Assembly: GCA_001584585.1 (NCBI GenBank)
Contig: LSYV01000002.1
Span: 3,291,601 to 3,355,600 of the forward strand
DNA from: Gonium pectorale
Taxonomy: Eukaryota > Chlorophyta > Chlorophyceae > Chlamydomonadales > Volvocaceae
Reading direction: 5' to 3'
Length of the DNA: 64,000 nt
Numbering within the stretch: the stretch's first letter is position 1; each line of letters opens with the position of its first letter. Below, piece after piece: positions 49,724 through 63,100 of the stretch. The position numbers and the translations under genes were made by a program. The notes under the pieces were generated by a model, which was not told the DNA's origin, did no database searches, and saw only the letters and a program-made list of their open reading frames with translations.

Positions 49724-52700
49724 CTAGCCCATTCCATGGGCTCCATGCGCACTTTCCGGCGACCTTCCTCCCGCTGCGGGCGCCGCCCCGCCCGCGTGTT
49801 GCTGCGGCGACTTGCCCTGTCGCCCCGCATGAGGGGAGTGTGCCGCGTCACCGCCGTGCGCACTGTGCCCCGTCGCCCCTGCCTGGGGCCCGCCTTGCTG
49901 GGGCTGCGCCAGTTCCCGCACACCAGCGAGGCGCTCCAGCACCTGAGCCATCGTTGGCCTGACCCGTGGGTCTTCGTCCAGGCACTCACGCACCAGCGAC
50001 TGCACAGCCGGGTCGATGCCGCCGGGCAGGCGGTCCTGAAGCCGGAGTATGCCGTGCACCACCTGGAAATCCACTTGGGCCTTGTTCAGGCCGCCGTACA
50101 GCTGGTCGTCCACCCAGTACGACAGCTGATACAGGATAACACCTAATGGCGGTCGTAGCACGGAAGGATGAGAAAAAGGCGCAAGGAGGGTTATCGTGGG
50201 CTTTTGTCGGCGAGAAAGTAGAGAAGGCGCGTGCGCTCTTGCTGCCTACGCGAGTCGTTCAATGGCCTTGCAGCAGCTCCTGGCTGCCGTATGGGCCATA
50301 CACAATGGCGCATACGCGCTTACGCTCGTCGTATGCGTTGTTCCTTTTCAACACAATGGTGAACAACGAATCATCGCCACCGAGGCTTAGGGGCGGTGAA
50401 CCCGACAAACTCACCGTAAGAATACACGTCCACCTTCTCGTCGTAGGAGAGCGCTCGCAGCAGCTCCGGCGCCATCCAGAACGCGTGCCCCGCGGCGCTG
50501 CTTGACTGAACGTCCTTGCTCATTAGCAGTCGTGCCAGCCCGAAATCGCAAATCTGCGTGCGCGATTGGGGGCATACGGTATATCCACGTGCGCAGCGAA
50601 GGGTAGTATGGGGATCGCTCGATTGGACTAGTTGGGAGCCGTCCAGACACGCACCTTCACGCCGAGCGAGGGCGGCGCTTCCAGCAGCACGTTGTTTGGC
50701 TTGAGGTCCCGGTGGATGATGCGCGGCCCCGGCAACCCGTGCAGGAACGCGAGACCTTCTGCCAGCTGCCGCGCAATGGTGGCGCGCCGGGCAGGGGTGA
50801 GCCAGGCCCTGCGCAGCCTCTCGGACTGCATCACGCCCTGCAATAAGCAGACCGCGGCAACTGGATGAGGCGAGCTTGCAAGCTTGGCTCCACGGTCGAG
50901 GTCAAGATCAAGGTGCAAGCCAAGGTGGTGAACCTCAGGGAAACATAGGCGCGGTTCAGCACCTCTAACACGGTCGCTCGCATGTCTAGAAGAACCCAGG
51001 CACAGTTTTCGTGATAACTAACGCTTGAGCTGGCGTGAGGCAGGTGGCAACGGGCACACCGGCAAGACACACCGCTGCCGTGTGAGGGCGTGCACACCTG
51101 CAGGGTGTGTGGGTAGTACGCCATAACCAGGCACGTGCCCTCGCCCGGCAGCTCCACGCTACCCAGCATGCGGGCGATCCGCTCGTGCGGCGGCAGCGCC
51201 GCCAGGATGGCCATCTCTCGCTGCAAACTGGCCGCTTCACGCTCCACCTCTCGCTCGCCTTCGGCGCCTTCGGCGCCTTCGGCACCGTCGGCGCCGCCGC
51301 GCCGCCGGCGCAGGACTTGCTTGATCGCCACCCGCGCCGAGCACCACGTGCCCTCAAACACCGCACCAAACGCGCCCTGCTCGATGAGCCGCCCGCGTAC
51401 CAGCTGCCCCGCGCCCACGCGCCAGCGCTCCGCCAGCAGCGGCAGCTGCCGCACATCGGCGTCGCGACCCCGACCGTCTCCCTCGCTCTCGCCCTCGGTC
51501 TCGGCTGCGCTGCCATCCGTGCCGGGCAGGCCACTGCTGCCGCTCGCGGGGAGGGGCTCCGCAACGGCCGCCGCCGGAAGCGGCTGAGGGACGGCGTTCG
51601 CGGCCGTGGCCGCGCGGGCAGCAGCATCCTGTTGTTGCTGAGCCTGCTGCACCTGCTGCTGCGCTTCCTCCTGCCGCTTGCGGGCCCGGGCCTTGCGGGC
51701 GCCCGCGCGCTGCGCGTCCTGCGCGTTGCGCAGCAGCCGGAAGATGGCCCCGTGCTGGCCAGCGAACTGCACGGCCTCGCGGTCTTGGTGGTCCGTGGCC
51801 GACGCATCCAGGCCTGCAACGCAAGAATAAGGGTCACCTCGACAATGTTTTCCGGCCCTTCAGGCCCGAGCCCGTCGACAGGGCTCTTGACACGCCAGAC
51901 ATTACCGCAATCAGACATCAAGCAAACCACGCGTCCTTGAAGGGCGCGCAACGCAGCAGCGCGCGACGGCGCAGCACCGTGCGCTTAAGCCTACCTCGAT
52001 CTAACAGCAGCTGAACCATCGCCAGGTTGCCCGCGCGCGCCGCCAGCATGAGCAGCGTTCGGCCACGCGGGTCGCAGATGTCCAGCAGGGCGCCGAGATC
52101 CGCCAGCAGGCGGACGATGGCCACGTGGTCGGGGCTACGGCCGTACTTGGCTGCGAGCGCGGGTACGGGCGCCGCAGGAAGCGTCATACTTGTTACATGG
52201 AACGACGGGTGCGTATGGGCACGCACGCGGGTGGGCAACAGGTGCCTACGATAAAGGAACACAACTAGACGAAGGTGCAGGCGGGCTGCCAGGCGTAAGA
52301 CTCTTCTGTATTGCACATATTCATCCCGGGCCTTGCATCCTCCGTGTAGTCCCCCTGTGCTCCCCGTCCTTGCTGCATGCCAGCATGGCAACAACCTACC
52401 CGCGAGGAGGGCCGGCGTCTGACCGCACTTGCTCTTGACGTCCGGCTGACAGCCCAGCCCGACCAAGACCTGCACCACCTCCAGCTGCCCCGCCAGCGCC
52501 GCAAAGTGCAGCGGCGTCCAGCCGTCGGCGTCGGACTCGTCAGGCGCAAAGGCCTTAGCCCGCACCAGCTGCGGCAGCACCCTCGTATTCCCAGACCAGG
52601 CTGCGAAGTGCAGCGACGTCATGGATGGCTCCTGCATAGAGATTAGAGAGTAGTATTGCGGGGTTATTCAGTGCGCCGTGGACGGATGGGTATGCACGTC

Positions 52701-55700
52701 AACAGGTGACGAGCCGACCGGTCCGTGGGCGGCTCCCATGCGAGGGGCGCACCGAAGCGATGGGCCGAATAGGCACTGGCTCAGCTGGTTCAGGAAGCCG
52801 CCAGGACAGCAGGGCAGGGGGACTGCGGGCCGGGCTGAACACCCTGGCCCGCCGACCACCACACACCTTGCACAGCCAGGGCGTCTCAGGGTCCTCGTTG
52901 AGCATCTGCTCACGGATCATGAGACCGTCGATGTTGCCCGCCACGCGGCCCGAGCCGCCGGCCCCTGGCGTGCGGCTGCTTGCCACCACTCCGTTGCTGA
53001 CGCATCGCCAGCGGAAAGCGAAGGAGCCGCACTGCAGACCCAACACCGGCGTCAGCTGCTCCTCGAGCGGCAGGCCCGCGAGCCGACCGCAGTAGCGCCC
53101 TGCACAGAGGGTTATGAAGAACGGGTCGCGGGCCGCAACGCGTGGCACCAAACCGCAGTATGGGTGAAGGAGCTTGCGGTGGCTTTGAAGTGATGGTAAG
53201 CAACCTGTGAGGTTCCATGGCCGCAGCGCAGGCGGTCCTGCCCAACTCGCAAAGCGCTGGTGCTTCACGGTCCGTGCTTAAAGGGCTTGGAAGGCCGATA
53301 CCTGCAGCCTTGGTTGGGAACCATGCGTCCGTAGCGCGGGTCACACGGTACCACTGTCAAGGCTCACCGTTCAGAGTGAACGCAACGGCGCGCCCCAGGC
53401 GGTTCCAGAAGAGCGCCACCACGTCGCCCACGCGGGCCTCAAGCCGCACCGCCCCTCCGAGGTCAGACGTGAGCACCCCGCCGCGGAAGGCCTGCCCGTC
53501 GCGGATGCACACCACGTGTGTGTGCGGGTGATTCATGATGGGGCAGTTGGCTGCGGCCGCCGCCGCTGCGGTGCCGGAAGGCGCCATGGGGCCTACGCCC
53601 GGTAGCAGCGTGCCGGGGTTCGCAGTGGGCGCCCGTGCAATGGGCGCAGCGCCGCCAGACGGGATGCCAGCTGTGGCGCCGGCCGCAGCAACTGCCAGGC
53701 TGCTGCTGCTGGCAGTGTTGCTGACGCTTGTTTGCAGGACGTCGGGGGGCGGCCCGAGCCCCAACCACACGTGACCGCCGGCAGCCCCTGTTCCACAGAA
53801 ATGTCCATCGCAGCCTCAGTACAATACAGTGAGAGATCGCACATGGGATACAACTGTGAGAGCAACTGTATGAGTAGTGATGCATCGTTGGCTCCGCACC
53901 GCAGGCAGCCCAGACAACACCTTGTGCAACATATCAAGGCCCACAATGCAGAAAGCCGGGCAGGGCCATCAGCAGCACTCTCAGGAGGAACGCCACAGCA
54001 CGTCGTAGGCAAGACAAACAGGTCCCACCTGCGTCCACCACCACCAACTCCGCTAGCAGCCAACCGGTGATGGGGTCCGGAGTCCCCGGCCACTGAAGCC
54101 ATACGCGGCTCGCGTGGCAGGCGTGCTGCGTGCGGAATGTGTCCGTCGACTCCTCCCAATTCAGAATCCCCGGCACTGGAGTTGCTGGGTGCAACAACGG
54201 AAGTGTGCCGCTTGATGCCAGAGAGTTGTTTGGGGCACACAGGGGAAGCAGCGGCGGCTGCAGAGTGCCAGCATCGTTGGGCGCTGGGCAAGGCGCAGAT
54301 GGGGCGGGCTGTTGGGGCGTACTTCCCCCGGAGGCTGCCGCCGACGAGGCCTCTCCGTTGGGGTGCTTATGGTCCTGGACAGGAAGTGGAGGCGCCGCAG
54401 TACCCTGATGCTGCAGCGAAGTCGGAGTGGGGCTGGGAGCGCGTTGGTGCGGCTGTGACTGTGGCTGCGGCTGCTGCTGCTGGGACATTTGCGACAGCTG
54501 CTGATGTGAGGCCGGCCGCCTAAGCCTGGAGGTCGCCCCGGATGGCGGCAGTACCTGTCGGTGAAGCGTGGGCCCCCTGCCTCCGGGCTCACCCGCCATG
54601 GGGCCCGAGGCTGAGGCCGAAGGGGACAGCTGGCCCGGCTTGCTCTGGGAGGATGACTTTGCCTGTGAGCGCGGGGTGGCGTTGGAGGCGCAGGTACAGA
54701 GTCAGAAGACCATAAGCCGCCAAAGCCCACATGCATAGAGAACAATAAGGTAATGAAAGCCGACTTGCACGCATACCGCGCCCAGACACCAAACCCCGAC
54801 GCGCAGAGGCCTACCGCGCCGAACTGAGTGCTCGACTGTTGGGCGGGCAAGCTTGGCTTCCGCGCTACGACGGCACCGGTACCGGCGCGGCCGCCACCCG
54901 CCGCCGGCGCTGGACTCGGCATCGTCAGCGCGCTGGCTCCGCTGCCTGCACCCGGCAGCGTCGCGAGCAGGGCCTCCACCAGCGCATGACGCTGCAGGAG
55001 GATGGCTCGGTTCAGGGCGGAGAAGCCAAAGGGACTGTTAATGGCAGATAGGTAGTACGGCGTCGCCGTCGCGTCGCTGGGGGGCGATGTGGAGCTCGGC
55101 AGCGATGCCGCCCCCGAGTTGGCGGCGTCGCCGCCGTCACCGCCGGCGGTGTCGTGGGAAGAGCTCGGTACCGTCGCGAGGGCCGGGCCCGGAGCTATGA
55201 AGTCGGCGGCCGCCATCGCAGATGCTGTTGCGAAGGGCGTCAAGGCGGACGCCAAGCCGGCGCCGGCACGGTGACCAGTCCCATTAGCGGCGGATGGAAT
55301 GCTGAAGGGTGAGGTCTGCGAAGCTGTGTCCATGTAGGGGGACGCTGGAGTGCGGGTAGGGGCGTGCTGGGGAGGAGCTAGCTCTTCAGGCGTGGCCGTC
55401 GGAGGGCTGCGCAAGGGTGCGCCCTGCGCCACTGCCTCTGCCCCGGAGACAGCCGCTGTGCCGTTCGACTGCTGCGCATCCGGAGCCAGAGCCTGCGCTG
55501 TCGGTTGGGCACTGGGCTGCCACAGGAAGGGAGATGGCTTGGAAGTGACTGCGAACGGTGACGGCCTGGCCGCTGCAGCGAATGGCGACGGCTTGGTACC
55601 CGCAACGAAAGGCGACGGCTTGGTCGCTTGCGCTGCAGCTTGCTCCTGCCGAGCTGGCAGCTCCACAGCAGCTGCTGCGGGCCCCACCTGGGTCGGCAGC

Positions 55701-58327
55701 TGGCGAGGCCCAGGGGCAGCGCCAAAGGGAGATGCGCGGGTAGCAGTGGCCGCAGGGGCCGCCGGCGCCTGCGCAACTGCGACGGATGGCGCGGCGCCCA
55801 CGGCGATACCGTTACCCACATCGGCGTCTTCTGCATGGGGCCCTGGTGACAGGGCTTCCTCCCTCTTTGCCTTAGCGGCTGTCGTTTGGCTTCCAGCACC
55901 AGGCGGCGGCATCCCACTGGCCACTCCGTTGCCATGATCCCACACCTGCTGCGTCCCGTTGTGCTGCCCAACAGCGAGCGCGGGCTTCTTGGAGGCAGCT
56001 GCAAACGGCGACAAGCGCGGCGCCGTGCCGCCAAAGTGACCGTCCCTGTGTGCCTGTGGCCGAGGCTGCGCCTGTACGGCAACTTCCTGGACAGTGGGCG
56101 CTTGGCCCATCCCACTGGCCAGCTGCGGCTGCCCATGCGCGTGTCCGTTGGCCTGAGCAGGTTCCGGATGCGTTGCCACCATGACCGCAGTCGCCGCGGT
56201 CGCTGCTGGCTGCTCCTTGGTGGGGCTGAGGGGTCTGCCGCTGGTGGCCTCTTGGATGGGGGTCTGGGGCCTGCCATTGACGGCCACCATTCCCTCCGAC
56301 GGTGCCGTCGTCAGCGTGCTGCTGCCGCCGGGCTGAAGCGGGGCAGCTACTGGGCTCCACGCCGGTGCTGCTGCTGCGGCCATGGCGACGCCTAACGAAG
56401 CCGCACGCTTGGCCCTGGCCGCCGCCCTGGCCGCCGCCCGCTCGGCCGCCCGCTCCGCCGCCCGACTGCCCGCGGTCAGCCCCGAGCTGCCCCCGCTGGC
56501 GAGCACGCCCGAGCCGAGTGTCTGGGGTCCTCCTGCGCTCCGCCCCGTAAACGACGCGCCAGGCTGCAAGCTGAGCGCCTCGCTGCCCGCCGGAGAGGCA
56601 ACGGCTGAAGGCGCCGGTGAAGGCGGCTCGGACTGCGGAGACGCTCCGCTCCGCCCCATCGGCTTGTGGAGCAGCCGAATGAAGGTCTGCAGCACCGCCA
56701 GCGCCCGTGCCTCGTGCAGCCGTCCACCGCCGATGCCGTCAAGCCCCTCTCCTATGCTGGGCCCGCGTAGGAAGCCCACCGCCACGCCTCCGGCCGTCGC
56801 CACGCCCACTGCCTGCAGCGGCGCAGCGGCCGCCGCTTCGCGCGCGTCGGCGACGGCCCCGCCAAAGCCACCCTCCTCCTCAAGCACGCCCCCCTCTAAC
56901 GACCCGTCGTCCAAGTTCTGCACCCCGCTGCCACCCGCGCTGCTGCCCTCTCCCGGCTGGGTCGACGCCACGGCAACGGCCAGGTCGCAGGGTGTGCGGC
57001 CAGATGCATCTCGAGCATGTGGGTCAGCTCCAAGCTCGCACACAAGGAGTTCAATGGTTGCCACGTCGCCGCAGCGCGCGGCGCAGTGCAGCGGCGTCCA
57101 GCCCTCGCAGCCCGCCGGTGCCGCGGGCGCGGCGGCGGCGCGGGCGTCCATGCTGCAGCCGCCGCCGGCAAGGACACGCAGCGCCTCAACCTGACCCGCA
57201 GCGGCCGCCAAGTGGGCGGCGGTGAAACCCTCCACGTCCACAAGCTCCCGCTGAAGCGGCGTGGAGTGGCGGATGAGCATGTGCAGCATCGGTGTGTGGC
57301 CTTTGAGTGCCGCAAGGTGAAAGGCCGTGCGGCCCAGCGGCCCGCGCGTGTCAAAGGGGAACACCAGGTGCAGCAGCCGCTTCGCGGCCTCAACTGCGCC
57401 GTGCAGCGCGGCGCAGTGCAGAGCTGTCTCACCGGCTGCGTTGGGCCTCAGCAGCGTCGCCTGCGCCTGTCGGAACCCAAGCTGGTCCACCGCGTGGCGA
57501 CAGAGCGTCTCGACCACGGCGGTGTGGTTGCCGCCGGCAGCGAGGTGTATGGGCAACGCCGTGTCGGGTGGCACTGAGGCCTTGGACTGGTCGGCGCCGG
57601 CTTTGAGCAGCAGCCGGCAGCAGTCCGCGTGGCCCAGACGGGCCGCAACATGTAGTGCAGTCTGGCCGTTGGCATCGGCAGCGTCTACACCGCCGCTTCG
57701 CCCAGCCCACCCGCTGCCGCTGTCTTGACGCGCCGAGTGCGGCGGGTGCCTCGCAGCGTCGTGGCCAGCGGCCCTCTCGGGGCTGCTGGAATTGCTGCTG
57801 CTCCCGCTGCCGCCGCCACCACGAACCCCGCCGCCGCTGCCCATGTGATGCAGGAGGTAGCGCAGCGTCGCCATGTTCCCCCGGGACACAGCGTAGTGCA
57901 GCAGAGACCACCCTCGCGCGTCCCGTAGCTTTAGCAACTCGCTCTGAGGTCTGCTGGAGATGGGTATGCCCAGGAAGGAGGCACCCACACTGACGAGGCT
58001 GCTGTGTCCAAGCATCAGCCGCAGCAGGTTGTCGCTTCGCTCTGCTGCCAGGTGCAAGGGTGACGGGCGCGAGGGCGGCGGCCCCGGAGCCGTCACGAGG
58101 TCCCAGGGCGACCCGGCGGACCGGGACGGGGCCCCGCCGGACCTCCTGACAGGGCGGGTTCTTTTGGTCGCGTACGCGAGCAGAGCTTCAATAGCGTCCG
58201 CATTGCCTGCCAGCGCCGCATGATGCAGACAGGTCAGCCCTGCCTCGTCGCGGGCCGTCAAATCTAGTGTTGTGGTCTGAAGTTTAAACGGCTGATGATA
58301 AATAATCGCCGCCACTAGCCTTTCCAT
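49724..58327 (-). CDS. Ankyrin-SPRY-ankyrin-TKL protein kinase, 2214 residues
   Basis: Ten exons, 5' to 3': 54815-58327, 54029-54662, 53368-53787, 52867-53099, 52400-52631, 51995-52150, 51098-51813, 50655-50837, 50415-50553, 49724-50142; every junction keeps phase. Residues about 25-455 hold nine ankyrin repeats (for example GWTPLHCAARCGDVATIELL). A disordered linker of some 700 residues carries repeated SPF motifs. A SPRY-like module follows, with an Ala/Gly-rich insertion (GWLLAELVVVDAG, HVWLGLGPPPD, GDVVALFWNRLGRAVAFTLN, LTPVLGLQCGSFAF). Four or five more ankyrin repeats come next, then a Gln-rich coiled stretch. The C-terminal kinase domain has EQGAFGAVFEG, VAIK, IIHRDLKPNNVL, CDFGLARLL and HAFWMAPELL, so all catalytic residues are present; it fits the plant/algal tyrosine-kinase-like (TKL, Raf-like) group. 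The start is the first ATG of the open frame (58325-58327). Ligand and substrate are unknown. Confidence 0.85.
51258..51297. repeat. Nine-base coding repeat in the kinase N-lobe
   Basis: Near-perfect copies of a GGCGCCTTC-type nonamer encode GAEGAEGAEGE on the minus strand, placed between the VAIK lysine and the alpha-C region. It makes a Gly/Ala/Glu insertion that could vary in length between strains. Confidence 0.7.
55025..56017 (-). repeat. SPF-motif array in the ankyrin-kinase linker
   Basis: At least eight copies of a Ser/Thr-Pro-Phe motif lie within about 330 residues: RLSPFAAAS, RASPFGAAP, KPSPFVAG, KPSPFAAA, RPSPFAVT, KPSPFLWQ, QTSPFSIP, ALTPFATA, NSPFGFS. Four central copies are spaced by only 7-9 residues. 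The array looks like a multivalent docking or phosphorylation region; the partner is unknown. Confidence 0.8.
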
Positions 58328-60123
58328 GCCTTGTCCAAACAGTGGACACAAGCCCCGTCCTGTTCCTTAAGTTGCCCTCATCTCGACGCGGCTCAGAGTA
58401 GTATGCCACTTCACATCGTCATTCGCTCATTGTACAGAGAAGCTCAACGGGCGCTCTCCGTGCCTGTTGGAAAAGCGCAAAAATCAGCAGTCTTTCGCTC
58501 TTTCAATTCCTAAGCCAGCACCTTGAAAGTCTTGAAGTAAAAGTTCGGTGTGACAGTCACTGAACTTCCGAACTTCATGGAGTCGTACGCGTGTCAAACA
58601 CCGGCGTCTCCGGGAACTGTCCCGAGTGTCCCGATGGTCCTGGACATCATACATGTGACCTATCTGCATACGTTTGCACGACTACTACCTCCGTGCTCCT
58701 ACCATAGCGCACGAAGGCGTGCCGAGTGCGGCGGCGGCGCTAGGCAGGTAGCGGGTAGATACACGTCGATGCCGGGGGGCCACGGATGGAAGGCAAACAA
58801 TGGGGTTGGGTCATATTGCATGAAGCTGCTAAGGAGGTGCAAACGTGCCACCTCTACGCACAACCAAGGGCGTGACGGGACGCGAAGTTATCAGAGACGA
58901 TCAAAGTGCCACGGAGTGCCGGACATGGCCGGACTGGTACAAGGCTTGATGAGCGATGGTAATAAGCAGACGGCGCTCTGGGTCGCCAGCGGTAAAACTG
59001 CGTGGCATGCCTTGGTGGAGCGGGGCCTGCTTGGCGCTGTCGTAGACTCTTCCGCCAGTTCCTCGGCGACCAGCTACTAGACCTATGGGAGCGCTGAGCC
59101 ACGTACCACCAATCTTGTGATGCTAATTAGGACGACAGGAGGGGCCATGAATGCTGTCCCTAATGAAGAGGCCTACCTGCGCTGCCTATGTCCAATGCAT
59201 ATGTTCACGCCGCCGTCGTCCTCAGGCACCAACAAAACCACATACAAGCACGGCAATCGGGCAGTACTTTCATTATGCAGCATTGGCGCTTCCGGTCAGC
59301 TGTCTACCGCTCCATCGGAGAGGGCATGGGCGTGCGGACGAACCTGCTTGGCGACGGGCATCTCGACGAGTCCCGTAACCCTCGGCACGCTGAGACCTCT
59401 GCTAAGTCAGAGATGCAACCGGCATCTGTATCCAACCTGCATCCAACCGGCAAGTGCACGAAATCCAGAAGTGCAGGAAACGGCATGGAGTAAAGCTAAA
59501 ATCCATTCGACCAGTGGACGTTGCCAAGATCTACATAACAGACTCAGGGGATAAGAACACAGGCAGGTGCAGAAATGAGGCGGAGGAACGCCGAGAGTGT
59601 TTGCCACGGAGTCCCGGCGGCTTCTAATGACGCCAGAAAATGGGAGCGATGCGAGCCTCCAAAATCTGCTGACTGCGCATGCCACAGCCGCCCCCATCTC
59701 CACAGGCATCCGTTAACGCCAACAGCAGGAGCAAACACCGCCCCCAGACTTAGCACGTCATGCTACGTCATACGTTTGGGCAGAACATGTGGCCCCCTGC
59801 GTCAGGTACGTAAGGCCTGGTCTGTCACGTCCTCACCACAAGCAGAATCCCTTTGCACCTGGCGTAACTGTGTCCTAACAAGCTATGCGTACTGCCGATG
59901 AGCTCTGGAAACAAGAATGCCACTCGGTGCCATTCATGTGCACTGTGTCTGAGTTCAACAAAATTGTGAAGGTGGGGCAGTGAGGAAGTACAAGTTAAGT
60001 TTAACAGCACGCATGTCATTTGTCCGTACCACAGTATCGCACAATCTTGTCGCACTTGAAAACCAACACTCCCAGCCGGGGCAGCTGCAGATCATAGCCC
60101 ATGCGCAATCAGCAAAGGCACGC
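58328..60123. other. Intergenic region between ankyrin-kinase and PF15
   Basis: No gene is supported in this 1.8-kb stretch. Both flanking genes are on the minus strand, so it holds the PF15 3' UTR (right) and the promoter and 5' UTR of the ankyrin-kinase (left). Confidence 0.6.
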
Positions 60124-63100
60124 CTATAGCTGCGCAAGCTGCCCCGCGAGGTCGCTGGCACGCGCCGCCAGAGCCGGGCTCTGTTTGGATACTGCTTTGA
60201 GCTTCGGCACCAAGCTCTGCAGCGCCTGCTTCGCCCGGTTGGCGCGTTCTCGCCGCTCCTCGAAGCTCAGATCGATGCCAACACCGCGGGCGGCCGGCGC
60301 GCACAGGTCCCGGATAACGGGCCCAAAGGCGCGAACATGCAGCGCGACCACGTCCAGGCCAACCTGCAGCTGTCTGTCGGCAGGCAGCGACAGGACCAGC
60401 TCCAGGACCGACGTGACCTGCAGTCGGGTTCGAAGGGTGTGGACAACACATGGGTGCGGGCCAAAGCGTCGCGGTGCACAGCCACCGCGCGGGCCCCTTA
60501 CCCGCAACGCATGCATTTAGCCAAACATACCCGAACACCAGCCTGTGAGTCTGGCTGCACACGGCGGTTCTAAAAGCCCCTAGGATTGTTTAAGACCTGC
60601 CGGAGTGAAATATCGCTGCAGGATAGCGGCCATTCCCAGTTTCGAAAGATAAGAGATGCAGGGACCGCAACCAGCTGCGCGTGGCGACAGGTTCCAAACC
60701 ATCCGCTCGCACCTCGCCAACTAGGTCCAGGCTGAAGGCGTCCCGCCGCTCGTGCATGGCCTCCAGCAGGTCCGCAAACGCCGCAAGGTCGTCACATCGG
60801 CGCGCGCAGTTGATCGCCCCTCGCCAGTCGCACTTGGCTACGAAGTTGCGAATCAGCGAGAGCGAGTGCGCGCGCTTCTTCATCGATGCCATGAACGGCT
60901 GGTGCTGCCGCCCGATGGACGCTGCAACGTCCAGTTCTGATGGGATGTCGCTGGCCCGGTACACGCCTCCTCCAAGTCCTCCTCCGCTGCTACTGGCATC
61001 GTAGCCGTTGCCAGCGCCAGCGCGCCGATCGGGTCCCGTTGGCCCCGCAGCTGAGCCCGCTTGCCCCAGACCGCCTAGCCACGGATACCGCGGGTCCGCC
61101 GCCGACCCAGCGGAGGGCTGGCCAACAGCCAGACCCGCGTCATCGCCCAGCTGCTGGTCCTTGTGCCAGGCACCATTGTAGGGCCGTTGCCGTGGCTGTT
61201 GTTGAGCTTGTTGTTGCCGAGAGCGAGACGGCTCTCCCGCAGCAGAACGCTGCAGGTCATCAGGCTGCAGCTGCCCCCGCATCAAGCTCTCGCCGACGCC
61301 AACGCCGATTGACACCATCGGCGGCCGTACGTTCGAGGGCTGGCCTGCGCTATGCCGGCTTCGTGCCGGGTAGTCCACGCTATCGCCCACCCCGCCGATG
61401 TCCTGGCTCACGGCCGGAGACACGTCAGGGTAGCGATTGCTCCCGGAGGGCATCCCGGACCGAGGCACGGTGACGCCTTGCCGGGCGCCGGCGATGAGCT
61501 GCGGCCCTGCCGGCGGTAGCCGACCAACGCTGCCGGACGGCCCGGCGCGCTCTATCGAGCGCCCCACACCCCCGCCCGCAGACGCCTCAGCGGTGCCCCC
61601 GCTGCCCGGCCTGCTGCCGTTGCCCGAGGGCCCTTGAGCGTAGGCGGTGATGCTGCCCCCGGCCGAGGCATTGCCCCGGTCATTGAGGCTGACCCGGCGC
61701 ATTGCCTCGGCCGGGGGCAGCTGCGCCGCGGACGCGACGCCCAGCAGGTTGCTGCGCGATGCAACAATGGGGTTGCCGTCGACGCTTCCACTGGGCTCCC
61801 GCACCGCATAGTTCGGGTCCTCATTGAAGGGTCTGACGTTCCGCAAGGGAATCTCGAAGAGGCCCACCATGCTGGAATGGAAGGAGCAGCCCAGGAGCCG
61901 GTGCCCCCCGCGGTACTCGCCCACGAGCAAATCGCAGACGCGGAACCAGGGGACGTCCACGTAGTCCTGCTGCTCTGGAGGGTCCGCAGTCCACACCCGG
62001 CAGCCGTCCTGCAAGAGCCCCAGGGGTTCATGGGGGAGGTACGCATGTATAGCACCCGATCACATGACTGGCATCCGGCTTGAGGGCTGAGCCCATACCA
62101 TTGTAGCGGATCGACTACGCTCGAGGTGGCACACGTACAGGTGAGCAGGTATGCACTTGAATACAAGTGCATAGATCCATGCTCGCAGTACCTCTTTTAA
62201 CAAAAAAGGATGGGATTTTGTGTCAAAGCACGCCCAACGCCCGCATCCTGACCGCCGCACCTGCACAGCGCTAAATATGTACTTGCCATCGTTGCTGAAC
62301 GCGATGTTGCGGACTGGGGTGGCCTCCGGTGTGGTTTGGTGAACGTTCTGGAACGTTTCAACGTCCCATAAGCGCACGACCTTATCCCGCGAGGACGTCG
62401 CCAGCAGATACTCTGTTGGTGAGAACTCGAGCCCTGTGATCTCGTACTTGCTCGGTGGGCAGAGGTCCGCTTGGAGCTTCCCCGCACGGATGTCCCAGAT
62501 CTGGAAAAGCGGAGATAGATAGGGCGGCGAAGTGGCGGTGGAGTGGGGTATGATGAAGTAAAAACGCCCCGCAAAAGAGGATGTAGTGGCCACTGCCTGA
62601 GCTGCCCGGCTCGTGCCTGGACCGGCAAATACGACCAGCCGCGTAGCCTGATAAATTAGCCTCGATGATAGATGACAAGCACACAGATGCACAACTTATC
62701 GTGCTCAGGTGGTAGCGATGCCTCCGGCCGTTGCAAGTTGGCAACACTGGTCCTTGCCTGCCCGTGTACGCCGTACCTTGATGGAGCCGTCACTAGAGGC
62801 GGACGCGACCCAATGGCCATCAGGCGAATACCGCACGTGTGTGACGCCAGCGCCATGCCCCTTAAAGGTCGTGATAGCGTCCTTCGAGTCCTTAAGGCTC
62901 CACAGCTTGACATTTGTGTCCATGGAGCCGGACACGACCGTGGAGTCGTATGGGTGCCATGACAGGCACGTGACGTTGCTCTTGTGGCCAGATAGGCTCT
63001 TGGTGACTACAGGGAATGAAACATAAGCACGGAAAATTTTAGGGACGTACTAGGGGAGAGCCCACCGGGCGCCTACGCCGCAAAGCATGCGTGGGCTGCT

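Noticed and set aside
49724..54662. Treating the SPRY/kinase part as a separate gene from the N-terminal ankyrin gene
   Set aside because: The exon 1 to exon 2 junction is in phase 0, no stop codon closes exon 1, and no convincing new start lies in the region. A single gene is simpler, although transcripts are needed to prove it.
54161..54814. Continuation of the long minus-strand frame past the first ankyrin-kinase exon
   Set aside because: The frame beyond 54815 runs through an intron with a good GTAGGC donor and then antisense-like sequence; the homologous protein continues in another frame from 54662.
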